Shown: positions 11,481 to 25,943, counted from the first letter of the stretch. The stretch is DNA of 64,000 bases from Ceriagrion tenellum (GCA_963169105.1 OY720642.1:21012965-21076964); one strand, 5' to 3'. Numbers and translations are program-made. Notes: generated from the sequence alone by a model not told the origin.

Positions 11481-14400
11481 TTCATTAACTCTCTCCGTCA
11501 TTAATTTCGGTCCGTCAACCATTTAGGCTAATTATTTCCGATGTAATAGGCTTTTTTTTCTTTTAACTCCGCTGAAACTCTTCTTAGCTACCTTTTTGAC
11601 TTTTTTTCGTACAAGAGTGTTAATTCTTTCAACCATCTCAAGCCTATAAAAAATTAACTTCATCTCCATCTACGTTCAACTCGAAGTGTATTGGGTTGGG
11701 GCAATAACTTTTAATTCCATGTTACAAGTGAGATATTGATACCTAAAGTATAGCAACAGATTTCATCACATATGTCAGCCAGAGGTCTCTGCTACTGGCT
11801 TAGTGAATTTGTTGTGTAAAAATGACTCCAATTTATATTGGCTATAGCAGTCTAGATGTCGATTAAAATGCTCCAAGATCATCAACAAATTTGACTTCTG
11901 CTAGGAGTTTCACCGATGAAATTAGTTTTCTAGACGTACAACACGTTGTTCATCTTTAAAACGTATTCTCGTTTTTCATATTTCTCTTATATCTCATCAA
12001 CAACCAAGGACTGGGAATCTGCTCTAATTGCTAGTGAAAAACAACCTCATTTGAGCAACTTCAACTTCCATTGGGATTAAAAGGATGATAAGAATCTTAG
12101 AGGAAAATTTTAGAAGTTAAACAGTTCTTATAATAAAACGTCACAGTACTATAGAATAAACCCGTCATACTACATACCCTATTAATGCCTCTGTTTGTGA
12201 CAAAAAGCGCTAAATTAAGTAATACTGCTTAGTCTGTCACATTCCTTCATTCCGTACTTTGCGCAATTCTCGTAAAAAACCCACCGCCCTTTACCTTATC
12301 CTATCTTTCGTTTCTCATGTTATTCCATCGTCTTTAATTTCAGCTCCACCCCTGGCGTCAATAATCGCCCTGCGCCTGCTGCCCTTCGTATTGTTCCAAC
12401 AAAACCAACACATTCCATTTCAAACACTAGTAAAAATTAGCTTTCGTTTTAAGTCAACATTAAGCATGTTTACCAAGGATTGGATATCATTGATAGACTG
12501 CTCAGAATGCTGATAACATTTCTTGAATATTGTAAAAGTAAAAATTGCGCATAACTGCAAAATCTCGCCTAGATTAAAAATTGAAAACACTACGAATACC
12601 TTTATATCTGGTATTAACTCGCATATTTCATTAGACATAATTGAAAGTAAATTTTTCACGTATTTCATTCCATTACACCATATTGTTGTCATTACCTATC
12701 AAATTAGCTCTTATATTTTTGTAATCATTACTTTATAAATTAGAGGGAGCATATAAGCAACTATTTAAAAAAACTTCTTACTTATTTAAAACAGCTTATT
12801 CCTTAGCTCTAGAGGCCCGCCTCGTTACCTCCTCTTATATTTTGGCTCTAGAGGTTCTCGTAGTGATGGCGGAGACACTTTCCAATTGCAGCAGCACATT
12901 CCTGCAAGTTCATTCGAAACTTTTCTAGCATCACAATTGCGGAAAAATCGACTCTATATCGCCAATGATTATATTTGTATGTGAATGATAATCCACTTCA
13001 GGCTTGTAATTGAACAATGCATTCTGCAAATCGACTTCCAACCTTCTCTTTGAATGAAAAATTGTCGTATGATTACGTTCCATTCGAGTAGAGCGTTACC
13101 GTGAATTTTCGCTACTTCTAAGCTCTTCGTTCCTCTCTCGTGGTTGCCGTGGCCTATCTTCATTTTACACGTCTGTCTGATTTCTACGCAAAGCTGCTAT
13201 TCTGTCTCGCTGATCAGAGAGTCTCTCCTCGTGTTGCTGAGTAGCTGTGCTATTTCTCATTGTACTCTATCTCTTGGCCGCAGAAGACCTTCTACTTATT
13301 GAAGCCTCTCTTTTCCGAGCCATGGTTGGATTTCGTTGTACAAAGTAAAGCTTGCTGGTGAACCATGGCAACGGCTATTTTGAAAAATCGATTCACGTGA
13401 TCATAACTATCGATAGCAATCGAAATATATCGCGTATAATGTATTTCCTATAAATGTTATGGGCTATTTCAAAATTTAAAGTGAATCAACTGAAAAACAA
13501 ACATCAGTCGCAATAATAAAAAGTAATAATTTGTTTATTTTTCTTTCCAATGGTTTTTGTAGCAACTTTTTATGACCATTACTACTAATTTAAATATGCA
13601 AAAGAAAAAAGGTCCGCAAGCCAGAAAAACGAAATTTACATGTTTTTCTTATGGAAACGCTTTTACTCGTCTAGAGTTGAACCGGAGACCATTAAGTAAA
13701 CATGAAGTTGCTATAAACCTTCGGAGTGACTAAAGGAATCATGTTAGAAAGTTTTACGTCATTCCAATGCAGTGGTTTGGTAGTTTTAAGTGACCAAACA
13801 TTCACACTTTCTTTTCTATATATAAGATGGAGTTGAACTAATGCCGTATTTTACATTTACATATCTCAAATAGTTTTTGCAAAGTAATGACTTCAGGAAT
13901 AAAAGACGCCAAAATGTTTTAATTGGAGGTGAATCGTATTTGAGAACTGAGTGATAAGGTTTGGCCATATTTGTGAAGAAGGAAGACTAAAAAGTGATGC
14001 TAAGACTATTGTTATTTTTGTTATTTATTATTATTTATGAAATTGATAACCTTTTCCAACCTAATATCATGCTCCCGTGTATTAACAGATAATTACATCG
14101 CACACAAATTTATGTTAATTATTTATTCCTATTCATTGCGTATCAAATAAAGTTTAGCAGAAAGTTGAGAAATTAAAAGATGCAACCATTTATCATCAAT
14201 GGAACATATATATGGGAGCAAAGTAAATAGTAAGGGAGGAAGAGGCACTGCAAAATACATAGGTAAAAGTGTTAAAAGATACTCAAAGTAGGGCCAGGGG
14301 GTCATTAAAAGATGAGAACATATATAAATGAACGCTTTTTTGCAAGAGAAACAAAAACGAATTGTGAGGATGGAGCATTGCATAGGAAATTATAAGAAGG

Positions 14401-16479
14401 AAGTCAGTTATATAAGGTTAACGGCTGCGAGAGAATTTTCTGACCTTACCAATTCCGAAACGAAATGACGTCATAGCTATACATTCAATCATATTTTCCT
14501 AAATTTCCTTCGGTTTTTAATGAAAGACTGTGAAGTATGCCTGCTCTAACAAATACGCAAAGAGTTTCGTAGGTGAAAGAAATGTTTAATGATGCATAGA
14601 TGTTAAATTCGTTCGCCTCTCCCTTAGCATCATAATCATCTGAACCAGAAACTCATCCAGTATAACTAGTCCATTCAACAAATATCCAAATCACTCAACG
14701 GCATAGCAAACTATGATATATCTGATTGAAAATGAGCTTTTCCGCATAATCCTCTGGCTTCTGTTAATCAAACCCACAGAAACAAAATATCCAACATGCA
14801 TGAAGTCTCAATTTGTTTTCTTGTAGGCTCAATATGTTTTCTCAACTTTGGCTGTCCTCACCCAATCTCGTTTAAATAAAATCTACGATGGACAAGGAAA
14901 ATCTTCCTGAATGCAGTGGATATCCTCGGACAAAATAAAGGCAGATACCGACAGACCTTCGGAGCATTTTCCGGGTTTGGGGAATGTGTGAATTAGTGCT
15001 CTAGCTCGGCCGGTTTGTTTTTACCAAGACTACAGGGCTTGCATCCGGATTCGAGAAAATCTACGGCAGGGACGTGCAGGAGCAAAAAACTTCGACCTCT
15101 TTTTCTTCGTGATTTCTGGCTTCGATGCCGCAATTCATGGCAGTCGGAAGTGCGGGCAACCTTGGAGAGTCGCCGAGGGCTTGTAGGCTGAGGTGAAAAA
15201 TGGGAGAAGAGTAAAACTATGGAGTTCTAATAAAGAAAGAAAGATCGACGACTTCGAAGATACTGGGTGGGTGAGTGTCCTCTTCTTGTCTCATTCTTGG
15301 CGCCAGGGTTCTAGTGTTTCTAAAATTCTCATTTTTCTTCGACACGATCACAACTGCAGAAACTATTAGCGGCGGATGCTGAGATTTTAATGAACCACTG
15401 TTTACGTCCCATTCATTTATGAATCACAGCAATTGAGTAGACACCGAAAAAATCTTAAAATTGTATCTATGACGACAGGAGGTTGGTAGGTAATTTTGAA
15501 TAATGAGTTTCTACAACTGCTTAGGGAAGGTAAAAATGAAGGTCGTTTATTTACAGCCTACAAAGCAATATTTAACTTAAGGATAAATATTTTAAATTAG
15601 TATTTTCTGCGAACACTTTGATAAAGTGCAAATACAGGCGGTCTGCAATGTAGAGTAGCTACTTATTTTGAGTTCCCCTTTTTAAAGATCAAATTCTATT
15701 CAGTCCAAGCTGAAAATGTGAGGAAATATATTAAATTTTCTTGAACAGTCATCAAATGGCAAAATGGAAGGCACATATTGTCCGAGAGCTTGGTAAGGAC
15801 GAGAAAATTGCACAATGTTAATGAACTCTTAATGAACCTCAGCTTAGTTAAGAGTGAGATACATGAATAAAAAAACCGAGATGCAACTATTCCTCCAATG
15901 GCGAAAGAATAAATTCTTACCAATTTTCCTCTTTTTAGAGGTAAATTGATAATAATTAATTCTTTTACTGTGAATAATTTTCCCCACATCTGGTCTGAGA
16001 CCACATTGTTCATTAAATCTCTCCATAGTTTGACCATCGAATTTATCTCGACACGGATATGAGCACTAGGGTCGCAGAGGTATCACATGAACGTAATTAG
16101 TTAGCGGTAATACACCAATGACTATGCTTGCTCTGTTACCTATGAATTCATAAGAAAAAACGTCAATCGATAAATTTTATGCTGATTAATTTAATTAGTA
16201 ATAGATTTTGAGATTTGTTTGTGATTAAAACATTTATGCTGTTGGTTAACCTGGATGACGCAATTTGCGAAACACATTTTGGCCAACATGATGCCAAATT
16301 TGCGATTGGAATTTCAAACTTGGAAAAATTGGAAAAAATCGATCTTCGAGTGATTTTTAATGGAAAATCATGATTAAGTATAGGTAAAATTACAACTTTG
16401 TAGAACTCAGGTGTTTTTACTAGCGATAAGTTAGCTCGAGATTCATTGGCGTTCTTGGTGGTTATCGTCCTCCAGGAGT
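11481..16479. other. No recognised gene
   Basis: AT-rich DNA with only short open frames lacking family resemblance. At 11690-11720 a phrase beginning ATTGGGTTGGGGCAATAACT vaguely resembles the end of some mariner elements, but no matching partner or transposase was seen. 13165-13340 and 15000-15320 are somewhat less AT-rich but show no exon signature. Confidence 0.5.
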
Positions 16480-16970
16480 CAGCGGTCTTTCTTATTGAGA
16501 CAGCGCTAATCCCGTATCCACTCCTCATCCACTTCTTCCCCTTTGCTCTTGTCTCTTCTCTTCACTCCCATGTTCCTTCAATCCCCTTTCACCCATCATC
16601 ATTACCATCCCTCGACTCATTTGGCTTTCTCCTTTCCAAGAGGACGTCTCTCTTCGTACCTCCGTCTCACCTTTCCGCCTCTTCTCTCACCGCTTGCGCT
16701 GTGTCCTCCTCCTCTTTCCATCTCCTTCACTCCCTCTTTCGTCTCCCCTAACCGTGCTGTGCCGCTGTATCATTGCACCTCCTGCCTGCTCCTCTCCTCC
16801 TCGCCCGACTCGGCACGCTTTCCATTCCCCTAAAAATCCCCTGGGACGACATTCAATCCTCTACCTCTCTCCCGTACTCCAACTACCATTCCTCCACTCT
16901 CTACTCCGGCCCGACGACCCCTCCCCCCCTAACCTCTCCCCCCTGTTTCCAACCAGCAGGGGAGCTTACT
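16480..16970 (+). other. Pyrimidine-rich island (C/T on + strand)
   Basis: About 500 bases with strong C/T bias on the + strand, including C-runs near 16920-16945. Four overlapping open frames of 69-101 codons occur in different phases, which is the pattern of low stop density rather than coding. No splice-bounded exon or domain is visible. Confidence 0.55.
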
Positions 16971-17512
16971 CGGCTCAAGTAGGCAATTAGCTGGAGGGAA
17001 GTTGTGACGCATTTAAAATGTTAAAAAAATATCTTATTCGGGCCAACGTCTGGCGCGAATCGTGACATTCTGGAAGAACGCGGGCTCGGGATTTGGCGAC
17101 AAATATGCCGCGAGACGGGTTTACGAGGGCATGCCATGAGTGGGGCAGGGATGGGAGGCGTGATGGGGCTTTTAAAGCTGAAATACCGTGAGACGGTTTT
17201 CTCGCCTTTCCTGTATCGTATTGTCGAACCCAAGACTAAATTCCATCAAAGATAACAGCGGAGCTGGAATATACCGATTTGGTTCATAAAGAAATGTAAA
17301 CTACAAATTTTTCACGATCGTATGATTTTATTAATGGCCACCATCATGAGTTATTCGCTCACGTGATTCCACCTCTCTATCAAATGCCATATCAATTGTT
17401 GATTCGCTATGATTAGCTTGCTTGTCCTGCTAAGCACGCACCAGGCCATCATGACCATTCCCATGGTTATAAAAATAAAAGTTATCGTATCTGTAAGTGC
17501 TGTGTTATTACG

Positions 17513-17816
17513 TTCTCGTGGATCAAGTTGGTGTGATGGCTAGAGTACTGGCTAATCATACGGGTAGCTAGTGTTCAAATCCCTGCAGAGGAGTATGTTT
17601 TTCAGAGGAAACCCGAACCCTACTTGAGTGTCTTGTGGAGGGCACTTCAAGTACAGTACTCCGTCTGTCAGATGAGACGTTAAGCTATGGTCCCCATGGT
17701 GTCTTTCGTTAAGAGTAAGCTAATGTCGACGCCAGGTTTCTCTTCCCCCTTCCTCCCTTACCTATCCCCTATGGTCTGTCTGTCGCCCTCCCAAATATCC
17801 AATCCAATCTATTACG
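17513..17816 (+). mobile_element. tRNA-derived SINE
   Basis: An RNA polymerase III type 2 promoter is visible. The A box is TGGCTAGAGTACTGG (17537-17551) and the B box GTTCAAATCCC (17573-17583), with the spacing of a tRNA gene. The downstream body runs through CAGATGAGACGTTAAGC and GTTAAGAGTAAGCTAATG to a pyrimidine-rich end. As far as I recall, this body resembles insect SINEs, with the GACGTTAAGC segment as a core. TATTACG occurs at 17506-17512 and 17810-17816 and may be a target-site duplication, so the exact ends are tentative. The element has no coding capacity and would depend on a partner LINE. Confidence 0.65.
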
Positions 17817-20800
17817 ACCTCTATTTTGCAATACAGTAAAAATAATTCTAATGAAAAGTGAGCGCGAATCTTTTAGCGAGTTATTATATGCTTAATATTA
17901 ATTTTCCATCCTCAGATGAGCTATCCAAAATAAAGTAGCTGAGTTGAAGGGTCAAGAGGCCGTTTTATGCAAGGGAGTTAAATGCCCAATTTGAAACTTT
18001 TTATGCCTAGAGCAGAAATGTAGGCTCAGAATATGACCAAGGACTATTTTAAAACCTCCAATTTATGTGTTTTTATGTGTATGTACTAATGCTTATGCAT
18101 TTTAGTAATTCACCACTGTAAATAACTCAGTTTTATTTGAAGATCCATAAACACATCAGATATTGGAGTAAAATACCTCATGTAAAACAGGCTTTAAAGT
18201 TTTTATATCAAATATGCATGCGCAAAATTAGTGGTTTAATGAATTCAGCTGATCCAACTTGGGTTCAATAAAATGAGTCAGTTTAATCAAAATGATGTCA
18301 AACTGGCCGGATTTCCAATGTAAATGGAAAAAAATTGGAGCATAAGGTAAAAAAAAGGTGAAATGCACGCACTTCTCCAAAACGCACAAAAAAATGTACC
18401 TTCTGCGCGAAATTTCACGCATGGAGAGGAATTGCCCTGCCAAACGAGGCATCAAGGCTTGAAGGAGGAGTTGAATGGCAAAATAAGGATCGTGATGAAA
18501 AGGTTAATGTTTAAATGCGTGGAGTTGGGCCCCGTAAAGGGACAGACGAGGGGGAGAGGCGGAGGAGGAATGCGAGAGCAAGGCGGTGAAAGGAGGACGA
18601 GACCGTGTTGGAGGGAAGAGAACCGCTTTCACGGAGTCCCGGATGGTTTCACGCGCACCCAAGTTCCTTCCCCTCCCCCCTCCACCTTTGCCCCCCCCAC
18701 CTGCTCCAAGAATCCCTCGCAAATAGTCCGAATTTCAATGTAAATTACGGGGGAGGGAGAGGATTTTTCGCCAAGCTCCAAAAATTAATGACGCTCACTT
18801 CACTCACACGTACCCGTGTACACACAAGTACGAAAATGTCTCCAATTTTCATTTCCTCCGTGTGTGACTGACTCGCAAACCCTCCCGAAATCTCTCGGAT
18901 CCGAAGTAAGGGCCACTCCCCCTCTCGTCAAAAAAATTAATGATAATAAAAAGAAATAAAAAAAGTACTTCCCGAGGAATTCAAATGACGAAATTTCCCT
19001 CCTTTCAACGTATTTATTCATAATAACAGCTTATCATGTTTACTGAATTGAAAATCAGGCTCCCAAACTTTTGGAAAGGGGCAAATATTCAATGCACTCA
19101 ATGCAAGTGCGGTAGGAGAGTGTATATTTTCCATTTACCCAGGTCCCGAAGAACCTGATTTGTGAAAATAATTAAACTTTCTGCATAAATCTAATTTGAG
19201 CATTTTGAAATGTTCAAAACGCTACAAAATGAAACGCATAAAACCAACCCAATGCGCCCGATTACTCTGTGTTACGTATGAGAATAGTTATCTTATACCG
19301 TATAAATGCTAATTAATGCTACCAGTAACTATGTTTTGTGCTGAAACTATACTCTTCACACTATGGTAATGAGAGTCCTAATTGCGACATCTAATATTCT
19401 ATATTAAGTCGTTTCCTCACCAACTGTTTTTTATTTAGTCTATGCTACCCATATTTAATCCAATATGCTACTTGCATCCTCAAACACTAACTAGAAGCGA
19501 TGACATGTAATGGTATTGTTTGGAAGGTTAGAAGATAAATTAGCATATCCCATGTAGAATCAACTTATCTGTTCAAACGTGCAACAGATCATGTTACAAA
19601 TTATTAAATGCTCAATCCTATCAGTCTTAATGGAAGTTACCGGTCTTTTTCAAATTTTCATCATAAAAAATTACAAAATTCATTCCAAGAAGATAAAGGG
19701 ATTATTTTTGAGCCCTTGTAAACATTAAGGAGGCAATTGAAAGTTTAGATACAAAATATGTGCATAAAAAGCCATTTCCAACTAATACTTACGATAGAAC
19801 TTATGAGGAATGGCATTTAGACTATACGTCTTGAAGACGAAATTTTGAGATATAAAATGAAACTGAAGAACTATTATAGTGCATTGATTTTGTGCAAATG
19901 TACTAGAATCTGAAAACGCAATTTTAAAAGTAATCTTCAACTTTTCATATCTCAACGAAGTGACAGCTGGCTGTTCATTTTTATGGTATAAAAATATTAC
20001 ATGAGATTGAGGCTAACTTAGTCCTTCCTTCATGTGTATACATCGTACATTTGGAGGAAAAGATACCAAATCACATCATCGTCGAAAGAAATGAAGATAA
20101 ACTACAGCGAGCATTAGGGAATTCCCCGCCTACCTCGTTCCCAATCCGCATTAATCTAGTTCTGCCACTTTCACAAAAGGATATTCCCTCGGAAAATCCA
20201 GCCGCTCCTCAACGTCTTCCAGGCTCTCAAAAAATTCAAACTTCTTATAAAACTCCCCTTCTCCCGTATTCTTTCCTTTGGCACGCAAGCACCTCACCCC
20301 CTCCCGGTCGTTCGGTGATGGAAGATGAAGAAAGGGGGTTGAGGGAGGAATAAGAAATAGTGGAGAAGAAAGGAGAACTCCTCGAGCCACACCGTCAACT
20401 CCTCATCTTTCTCACTACAAACCGTTCCTTTACCCAATAAGACCCCTCCACGACTGTCACATGCAGGGAGCCAGGTCGGAACTGAAAGGAGGGTTTCGGG
20501 GGAAGATAGGGAATTGTGCAAAAGAGTGGAAGTGGGGAAGAGAAGACGAGGAATGCGAAGGAGGTGGCTTGCAGGAGGAGGCGAAACTATGGGGGGGGAC
20601 TACCCTCGTCGTTTTTAAAGAGATGAGGGTGAGTGAGTGAATGACTGTGATGAGGAAAGCAGGAGTACCTATTCGTTTCGGAGGCAGAAAAGGTGGAAGA
20701 GATGGAAATGAGGGAACAAAAGGAGAAAGGGATGGGCGGGCAAGGAGTGCCTCTTAAAGACGGGAAAGAAAGGCAAGGAGGAACAGAGGGAAAAGCGGAA

Positions 20801-23800
20801 ATAATTAAACGTGGAAGGGGAGAGAGGAAGAGAGGTTTCCTTCGGATGAAATAAAGAGTAAAGATCGGAGAGAGGCAAAAGTTAGAGGGAATATGGCGGG
20901 ATAGACGGGACAAATCAAGTGGATATTTCATAAAGTTTACCCTATTTCTGTGAAAAATGAGAGAGAATATTTTCACATAAACTCTTTTACCACTGGATGC
21001 CTGGCTGAGATTGGGCAAAACGTCTATTTACGATAGATTATTTAAAAAAGCTCATGATATGGTATAATAACTATGAATAGCATTCATAATATCAAATGAA
21101 AAACACACTTTCTCTGGCTATATTTTTAAATCAGAAATCGTCTTCATTTACTTACATCATTCTATACATATCATAAGGTATTCCACTGCACTCTCTTCCA
21201 TAATCATCTAGTCTTGCATAAAGACTTTATGTAAATACTTGATGGATTTTTTCAGTAAATTAAGTAATTTAAGTATAGTAGAAAAAGCGGTAATACAACT
21301 CATTATGGCTAATGATGATTGCCACCATGTCCAGATTACATAATACAGTTACATTTATTTGGTAATATGTCCTTTGAAATGAGTTTTAGAAAGGGTAAAA
21401 AGAGCCCTAAATAAATACCTGAGGTCATGAATTTCCATTTACTTGGCTGTTGTAAATATTTAACTGGAGATCCTAAAAATTACTCCCTAGTTTGTTTATA
21501 TATCTAGCAATAGTAAATTAAAACCCTTCTTGTCCATATCTCATAATCAAAAATTGAATTAAAATAAATTTGAGGACAGAGAAGGTAAAGCTTGACATTA
21601 AAAGTTACTTCTTCACTAAAGTGTCAGAGGAACTTGGGTGAAGACAAATTCAGGTATGCAGTTTCATAAAAAGGATTTGTATAACTGAAGATAGAAGATT
21701 AGAGAGAGTTATCTGTAGTATGTTCTACATTTAGAAAACAGGATTGCCTGTGCGGTCTCTTAGTGAAATTCGTTTCCTCTTTAAATCTTCATAAGGCTGG
21801 AAGTGCGATATTGCCAACTATAGCTAAAAGATTAAGTTCGTCGTATTGTCTACTGTCATATAATTACAGTATTTTTGGCGATGTTTCAATATGCACTTAG
21901 CATAAATTAACGTAACTAAATTGAGCACTGCATTCCAAATCGTTTGTCTATGTGAACACCGGAGGGTAAGTTTGGCAACATTTCTCTGTAAAAGCCCATG
22001 TTATCAACTAAATTTTGAACGATACACACAGTTTCTACGCCCTTCCGCTCATGTATTTTTATTTCTCACGAAAAACTAACCAAGGAAACTTGCGATTATG
22101 GAAATGAGTGAGCATAGGTAATATCGTGCCAAAATGCAATAGCAATTAGTGTTTTTCTCAAAAAAATTGGCATGCACCCATACTGTCAGACATAGGTGAC
22201 AAGGAGGCATTCATGATGGTTCCAGTAAAGACGGGAGCATATGAAGAATTAATTTTTTTAAATACCGACTATTTAAGTCCTGATTTGTATCTGTAGTTTT
22301 TGATATCATCATAAGGTCGTCAGTCATGTTTTAAATAGATTCCGTTACACTGTGATTCCACGAGTATAGGTTCAAATGCATGGCAGACAAAAAAACATGA
22401 GAGTGAAAAACGTACGACGAGGAATTACCAAGTTTTGGGTAAAGTGAGGCCTGTTTTTAAAATGGCAAGGATGGGACGGGTTGGACAGAGTAAAGCCAGG
22501 GCAGAGCAAAGGGAATTTCGGAACGGGACGGATGATAGCATTAAATGGAAAGGGTGGAACTGGGGTCGAAAAAGGGTCGAGGAGGGAAGGAAATGAGTTT
22601 ATGAAAGAGACCAAGATCGGAGGAGGGAGAAAGAAGGAGGTGGTTCTGAAAACAGAGAGGAAGGTAAATGATGAAGGTTGGTTTTGACGAGAGGAGAGGA
22701 GGGAAGAAGGGAAGGGATTGGTCGTGGGATAAGGGAGGGATATATATGGACCCGGCAAAAGGGAGTCTCCTTGCAAAAGGACTTTCAATCGTCAAAACGA
22801 GAATTCAGACTCCGCCAAGAGAGGGAGTGAATTGGAGGCGTGGGCGCGGATAAAGTCGATATTTGAGTGAGCAAATATACTCTCGCTCTGGATTGCTAAT
22901 GAGTCCTGGGGAACCTCCCCTAATTGCTTTTATTTCGCACGGAATGGAATTCCGTACGTGTCAAGAGGATTATGGCCAAAGGGCCCTAGTGTCTCATGAA
23001 AACGTAGCCATTGCGGTCTCGCATTAAGTGGGAAAATTATTGATCTTTAATGGGCATGAATTTCATATTTTTAGATGAGAATAACAGTAAGGGGCTCCTA
23101 AAATGAATAGTGACCGTAGTTGACGTTTTAATAATAGCTGGAGAACTTACGTCGTTGCGTCATCTGACAAGACAGGCCTTGAACTGGAAATGTGTACAAG
23201 ATAACCCCTCAGAGAACAGATGGCAAATAGTTACAATTGAATTATGCATTGCTTGTGAACTATGTATATTATAGTCACATCACGTAATCCATTGAAGGAT
23301 TACTTAAAGGTTGAGTAAAAAAATAAAGAGTCGTTTAAAGTAAAAAGAAAAGTAAGATCAGAGATCACGACTATTTTATTCCATAAATGCGCTAATTTTC
23401 TGATTCAGATGGTAATTATAATATAAGGCACTAAAATAATGGTGTATTTTACAAAAATAAACGTGTGCTAACAACAGTTATAGAGCTATTATTTCAACTG
23501 CTAGTAAAAAAGGACATTCTGGTAAGATGGACTTCACTCGGAGGAATCATTGTATTTTCAATCTATGTACCACCAAATTCACGATGTTAAAGTTATACAT
23601 ATTAATCAAAAAGAGAAAAAGTTTTTTTCAAGTGCCTATCATTAGGTCTTAGCCATGGTTTTAACCTAAAAGGTATGAAGGTAAAATTATCAGAAAATAG
23701 TTTTTTTTTAAACCAAGAAACCAAGCATAACTGATGCAAAGCGCAATGCTATTTCAAATGCTACTCTATATGTAGTGCTATAAAAAGTATGCTATACATT

Positions 23801-25201
23801 TAGTTTGCAAAAAATATACGAAATAAAGGGAGACATAGCCAACTCTACAAATTTTTTCTGCCAAGTATTTTCGCGTATGATATATCTAAAAAATAAAGGC
23901 ATAGCTCTAAATGAAATAAATGAATTAAAATGGCAGATGAGAAATCATTTTAGTCATGGATTAAAATACCAGAGAGACTTAGAGAGAAGCAAGAGCGAAT
24001 ACGTCCCTTAAAATATGAAGAGACTAAGAGTGGCTTCAAGATGTTCCGAGATAGGAATGGAAGGGTGGGTAGCGGAGGGAATGAGGGTTAAAAGAGGACA
24101 GAGAGGCCTTTCCATGCAGAAAATCGGAAGAAACGGATGACAGGCATAATTTTTACCGCTATCAAGGCAGAGAATCCTTGCTCAGTAGATCTTTCATTCC
24201 TTCTCCGAGAAATAAATAAGAGTGAAACTTGTGGCGTTCTAGTTTTATCTCGAGGCCTTAATAAACGAGCCTTTTCCGAATTGCACCTTTAAAAAATGGG
24301 TTCGCCTTATGTCTTATCCCCAGAAAAATTGCCAAAAATTATTGTCAGAAAAACAGCATTTTGCAAATATTGTTTTTTTTCGTAAATTATTGATGTTATC
24401 ATATCGGTATGTCTAGGTAATTCACGAAAATTTGGCTTTTAGTATGGCTTTTATTTGTATCGCTGACATAATATCGCATGATATCTTGCCTCCACGAAGA
24501 GAAGAGCTTACAATGATAAACTTAATGAGTTATTTTCCTTCATCACACACCATAATTGTAAATTATCTATCCATATGAGTTAGATTTAACCAGTAATAGT
24601 CATGTGATTTCAATCATGTATAAAGGATTAAGGCCTCATCATTTGCCGGCAAGTAGAACTAGAAGATCAAAATCCTAAATTCAGCCTTTTTGCCTCCATA
24701 TGATTTTGATTTAGGTCTTACAGCTACATTACTGGAAAGCATGCAATCTAAATGGGTTCAAACGAGGAAATGTCACCTCTTTTCTCTGAGCAAGGTTACT
24801 TAAATTAATTTTTGAATGAGATGTTTGTGATTTTCAATATTAAAGGAGCAAATATTTGGCCTTGGCCATAATATCTGCTATTGGTGAGGAAATAAATTCG
24901 TGGAGATATCTGACTCGAAGGAGAATAGTAATTTGACAGCATTTCTAAAAGTACAGTGGCGCTTAGATCCAAGAAGCAAAAGAAAATACACTCTGAGTCC
25001 AGAATGCCGATATATTCTAATTTACCTAAGGTTTATTAATTATTGTTTAATGTTGTGAGTTAAAATGAAATGTCTACAAGTGGGCAAAGTGGGCTTAATA
25101 CGCTAGGATTCAAGACGGAGGGTATCATAAAGGGTATCGAGGAAAATGAGAGACTGAAGTATATACCAGCATTACAATGTACAATTTTATTATGCTAAAT
25201 A
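17817..25201. other. No recognised gene; several G/A-rich islands
   Basis: This stretch is mostly AT-rich DNA with purine-rich blocks on the + strand at about 18500-18650, 20460-20910 and 22450-22860. The frames open in these blocks (for example 143 codons on the minus strand at 20587-21018 and 138 codons at 22372-22788) are Ser/Pro/Phe-rich composition artefacts without domains. No RNA gene or terminal-repeat element was recognised. Confidence 0.5.
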
Positions 25202-25236
25202 CGAAGCATGTTTTTAAGTAAGTACCATTTTGAAAT
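25202..25236 (+). repeat. Mariner left terminal inverted repeat
   Basis: The repeat follows the TA target directly and matches the right end with about four substitutions and a two-base difference in a T run. It is the presumed transposase-binding end. Confidence 0.85.
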
Positions 25237-25362
25237 CCGGCCACTACAGTGCTGCCGTTGGCATTTGGGGCATAAGCGCTGTGTACCTACATCTATAAAG
25301 AAGACACAGGTGCCATTATGGCAACATTTGACCGTGTTTACGTTTGTTTGTGAGTACTTGAA

Positions 25363-25879
25363 ATGCCTCCGCCGATTGAGAATCCCGCCGACTGTGAAAT
25401 ACGCGCTGTGATTCGTTTTCTTAGCGCTAAAGGCGTGAAAAAGGCTGAAATTTATCGTCAAATCAATGAAGTTTATGGAAAAAACATTGTGAGCAATGAA
25501 ATGGTACGGAAAGGGGTTAGAGCTTTAAAATAATCCAAAACAAAAGGCGAGGCATACTGAGTAAGGGAATTGTTTTGCTCCATGACAATGCCCGTCCACA
25601 CATGGCTACTCAAACTCAAGATCTCATCGGATCATTTGGCTGGGAAAAACTTGATCACCTTCCATACAGTCCCGATCTAGCACCCAGTAACTACCACCTG
25701 TTTTTGCATTTGAAGATGTATATGGTGGTGGTCAGTGCCACAACGATGATGAGGTCAAAACGACCGTGTCACAGTGATTGTCAAATCAGGCGGCAGACTT
25801 CTATGAGGAAGGGAGTCAAAAGCTGGTTCTACGATACATTAAGTGCCTTAATATTAATAAACATTATGTAGAAAAGTAG
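25363..25879 (+). pseudogene. Mariner transposase, deleted and frameshifted
   Basis: The ATG at 25363 opens a frame matching the N-terminal helix-turn-helix of mariner transposases (VIRFLSAKGVKKAEIYRQI, then EVYGK...MVRKGVRAL). A TAA follows at about 25531. At that point the sequence jumps to the C-terminal catalytic part in another frame, starting NKRRGILSKG and then LLHDNARPH. The segment that should hold the first catalytic Asp is absent. The second Asp is in HDNARPH. The third, expected 34 residues later in SPDLAPSD, is Asn (SPDLAPSN), so the D,D34D triad is broken twice. A further frameshift near 25715 and a stop where Trp is usual (SQ*LSNQAADFYEE) follow. The normal-looking terminus YVEK plus stop ends at 25879. 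The product cannot be active. Confidence 0.9.
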
Positions 25880-25943
25880 ATTAAGGTGCAAATTTTTATG
25901 TAAAGAAGGAAATTGTTAAGAACAGTATACTTGTTTTGTTTTT

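Noticed and set aside
10882..11488. Overlapping 161- and 142-codon frames on the + strand.
   Set aside because: Both lie in a C/T-rich island where stop codons are rare in several phases. The translations are Ser/Pro/Leu-rich with no domain, and no splice sites frame them.
11690..11720. Sequence ATTGGGTTGGGGCAATAACT resembling a mariner terminal repeat.
   Set aside because: No reverse-complement partner or transposase remnant was found within a plausible distance.
20587..21018. 143-codon minus-strand frame.
   Set aside because: It is the complement of a G/A-rich tract, with low-complexity Pro/Ser/Phe content and no homology recognised.
22372..22788. 138-codon minus-strand frame.
   Set aside because: Same composition effect in a purine-rich + strand island.
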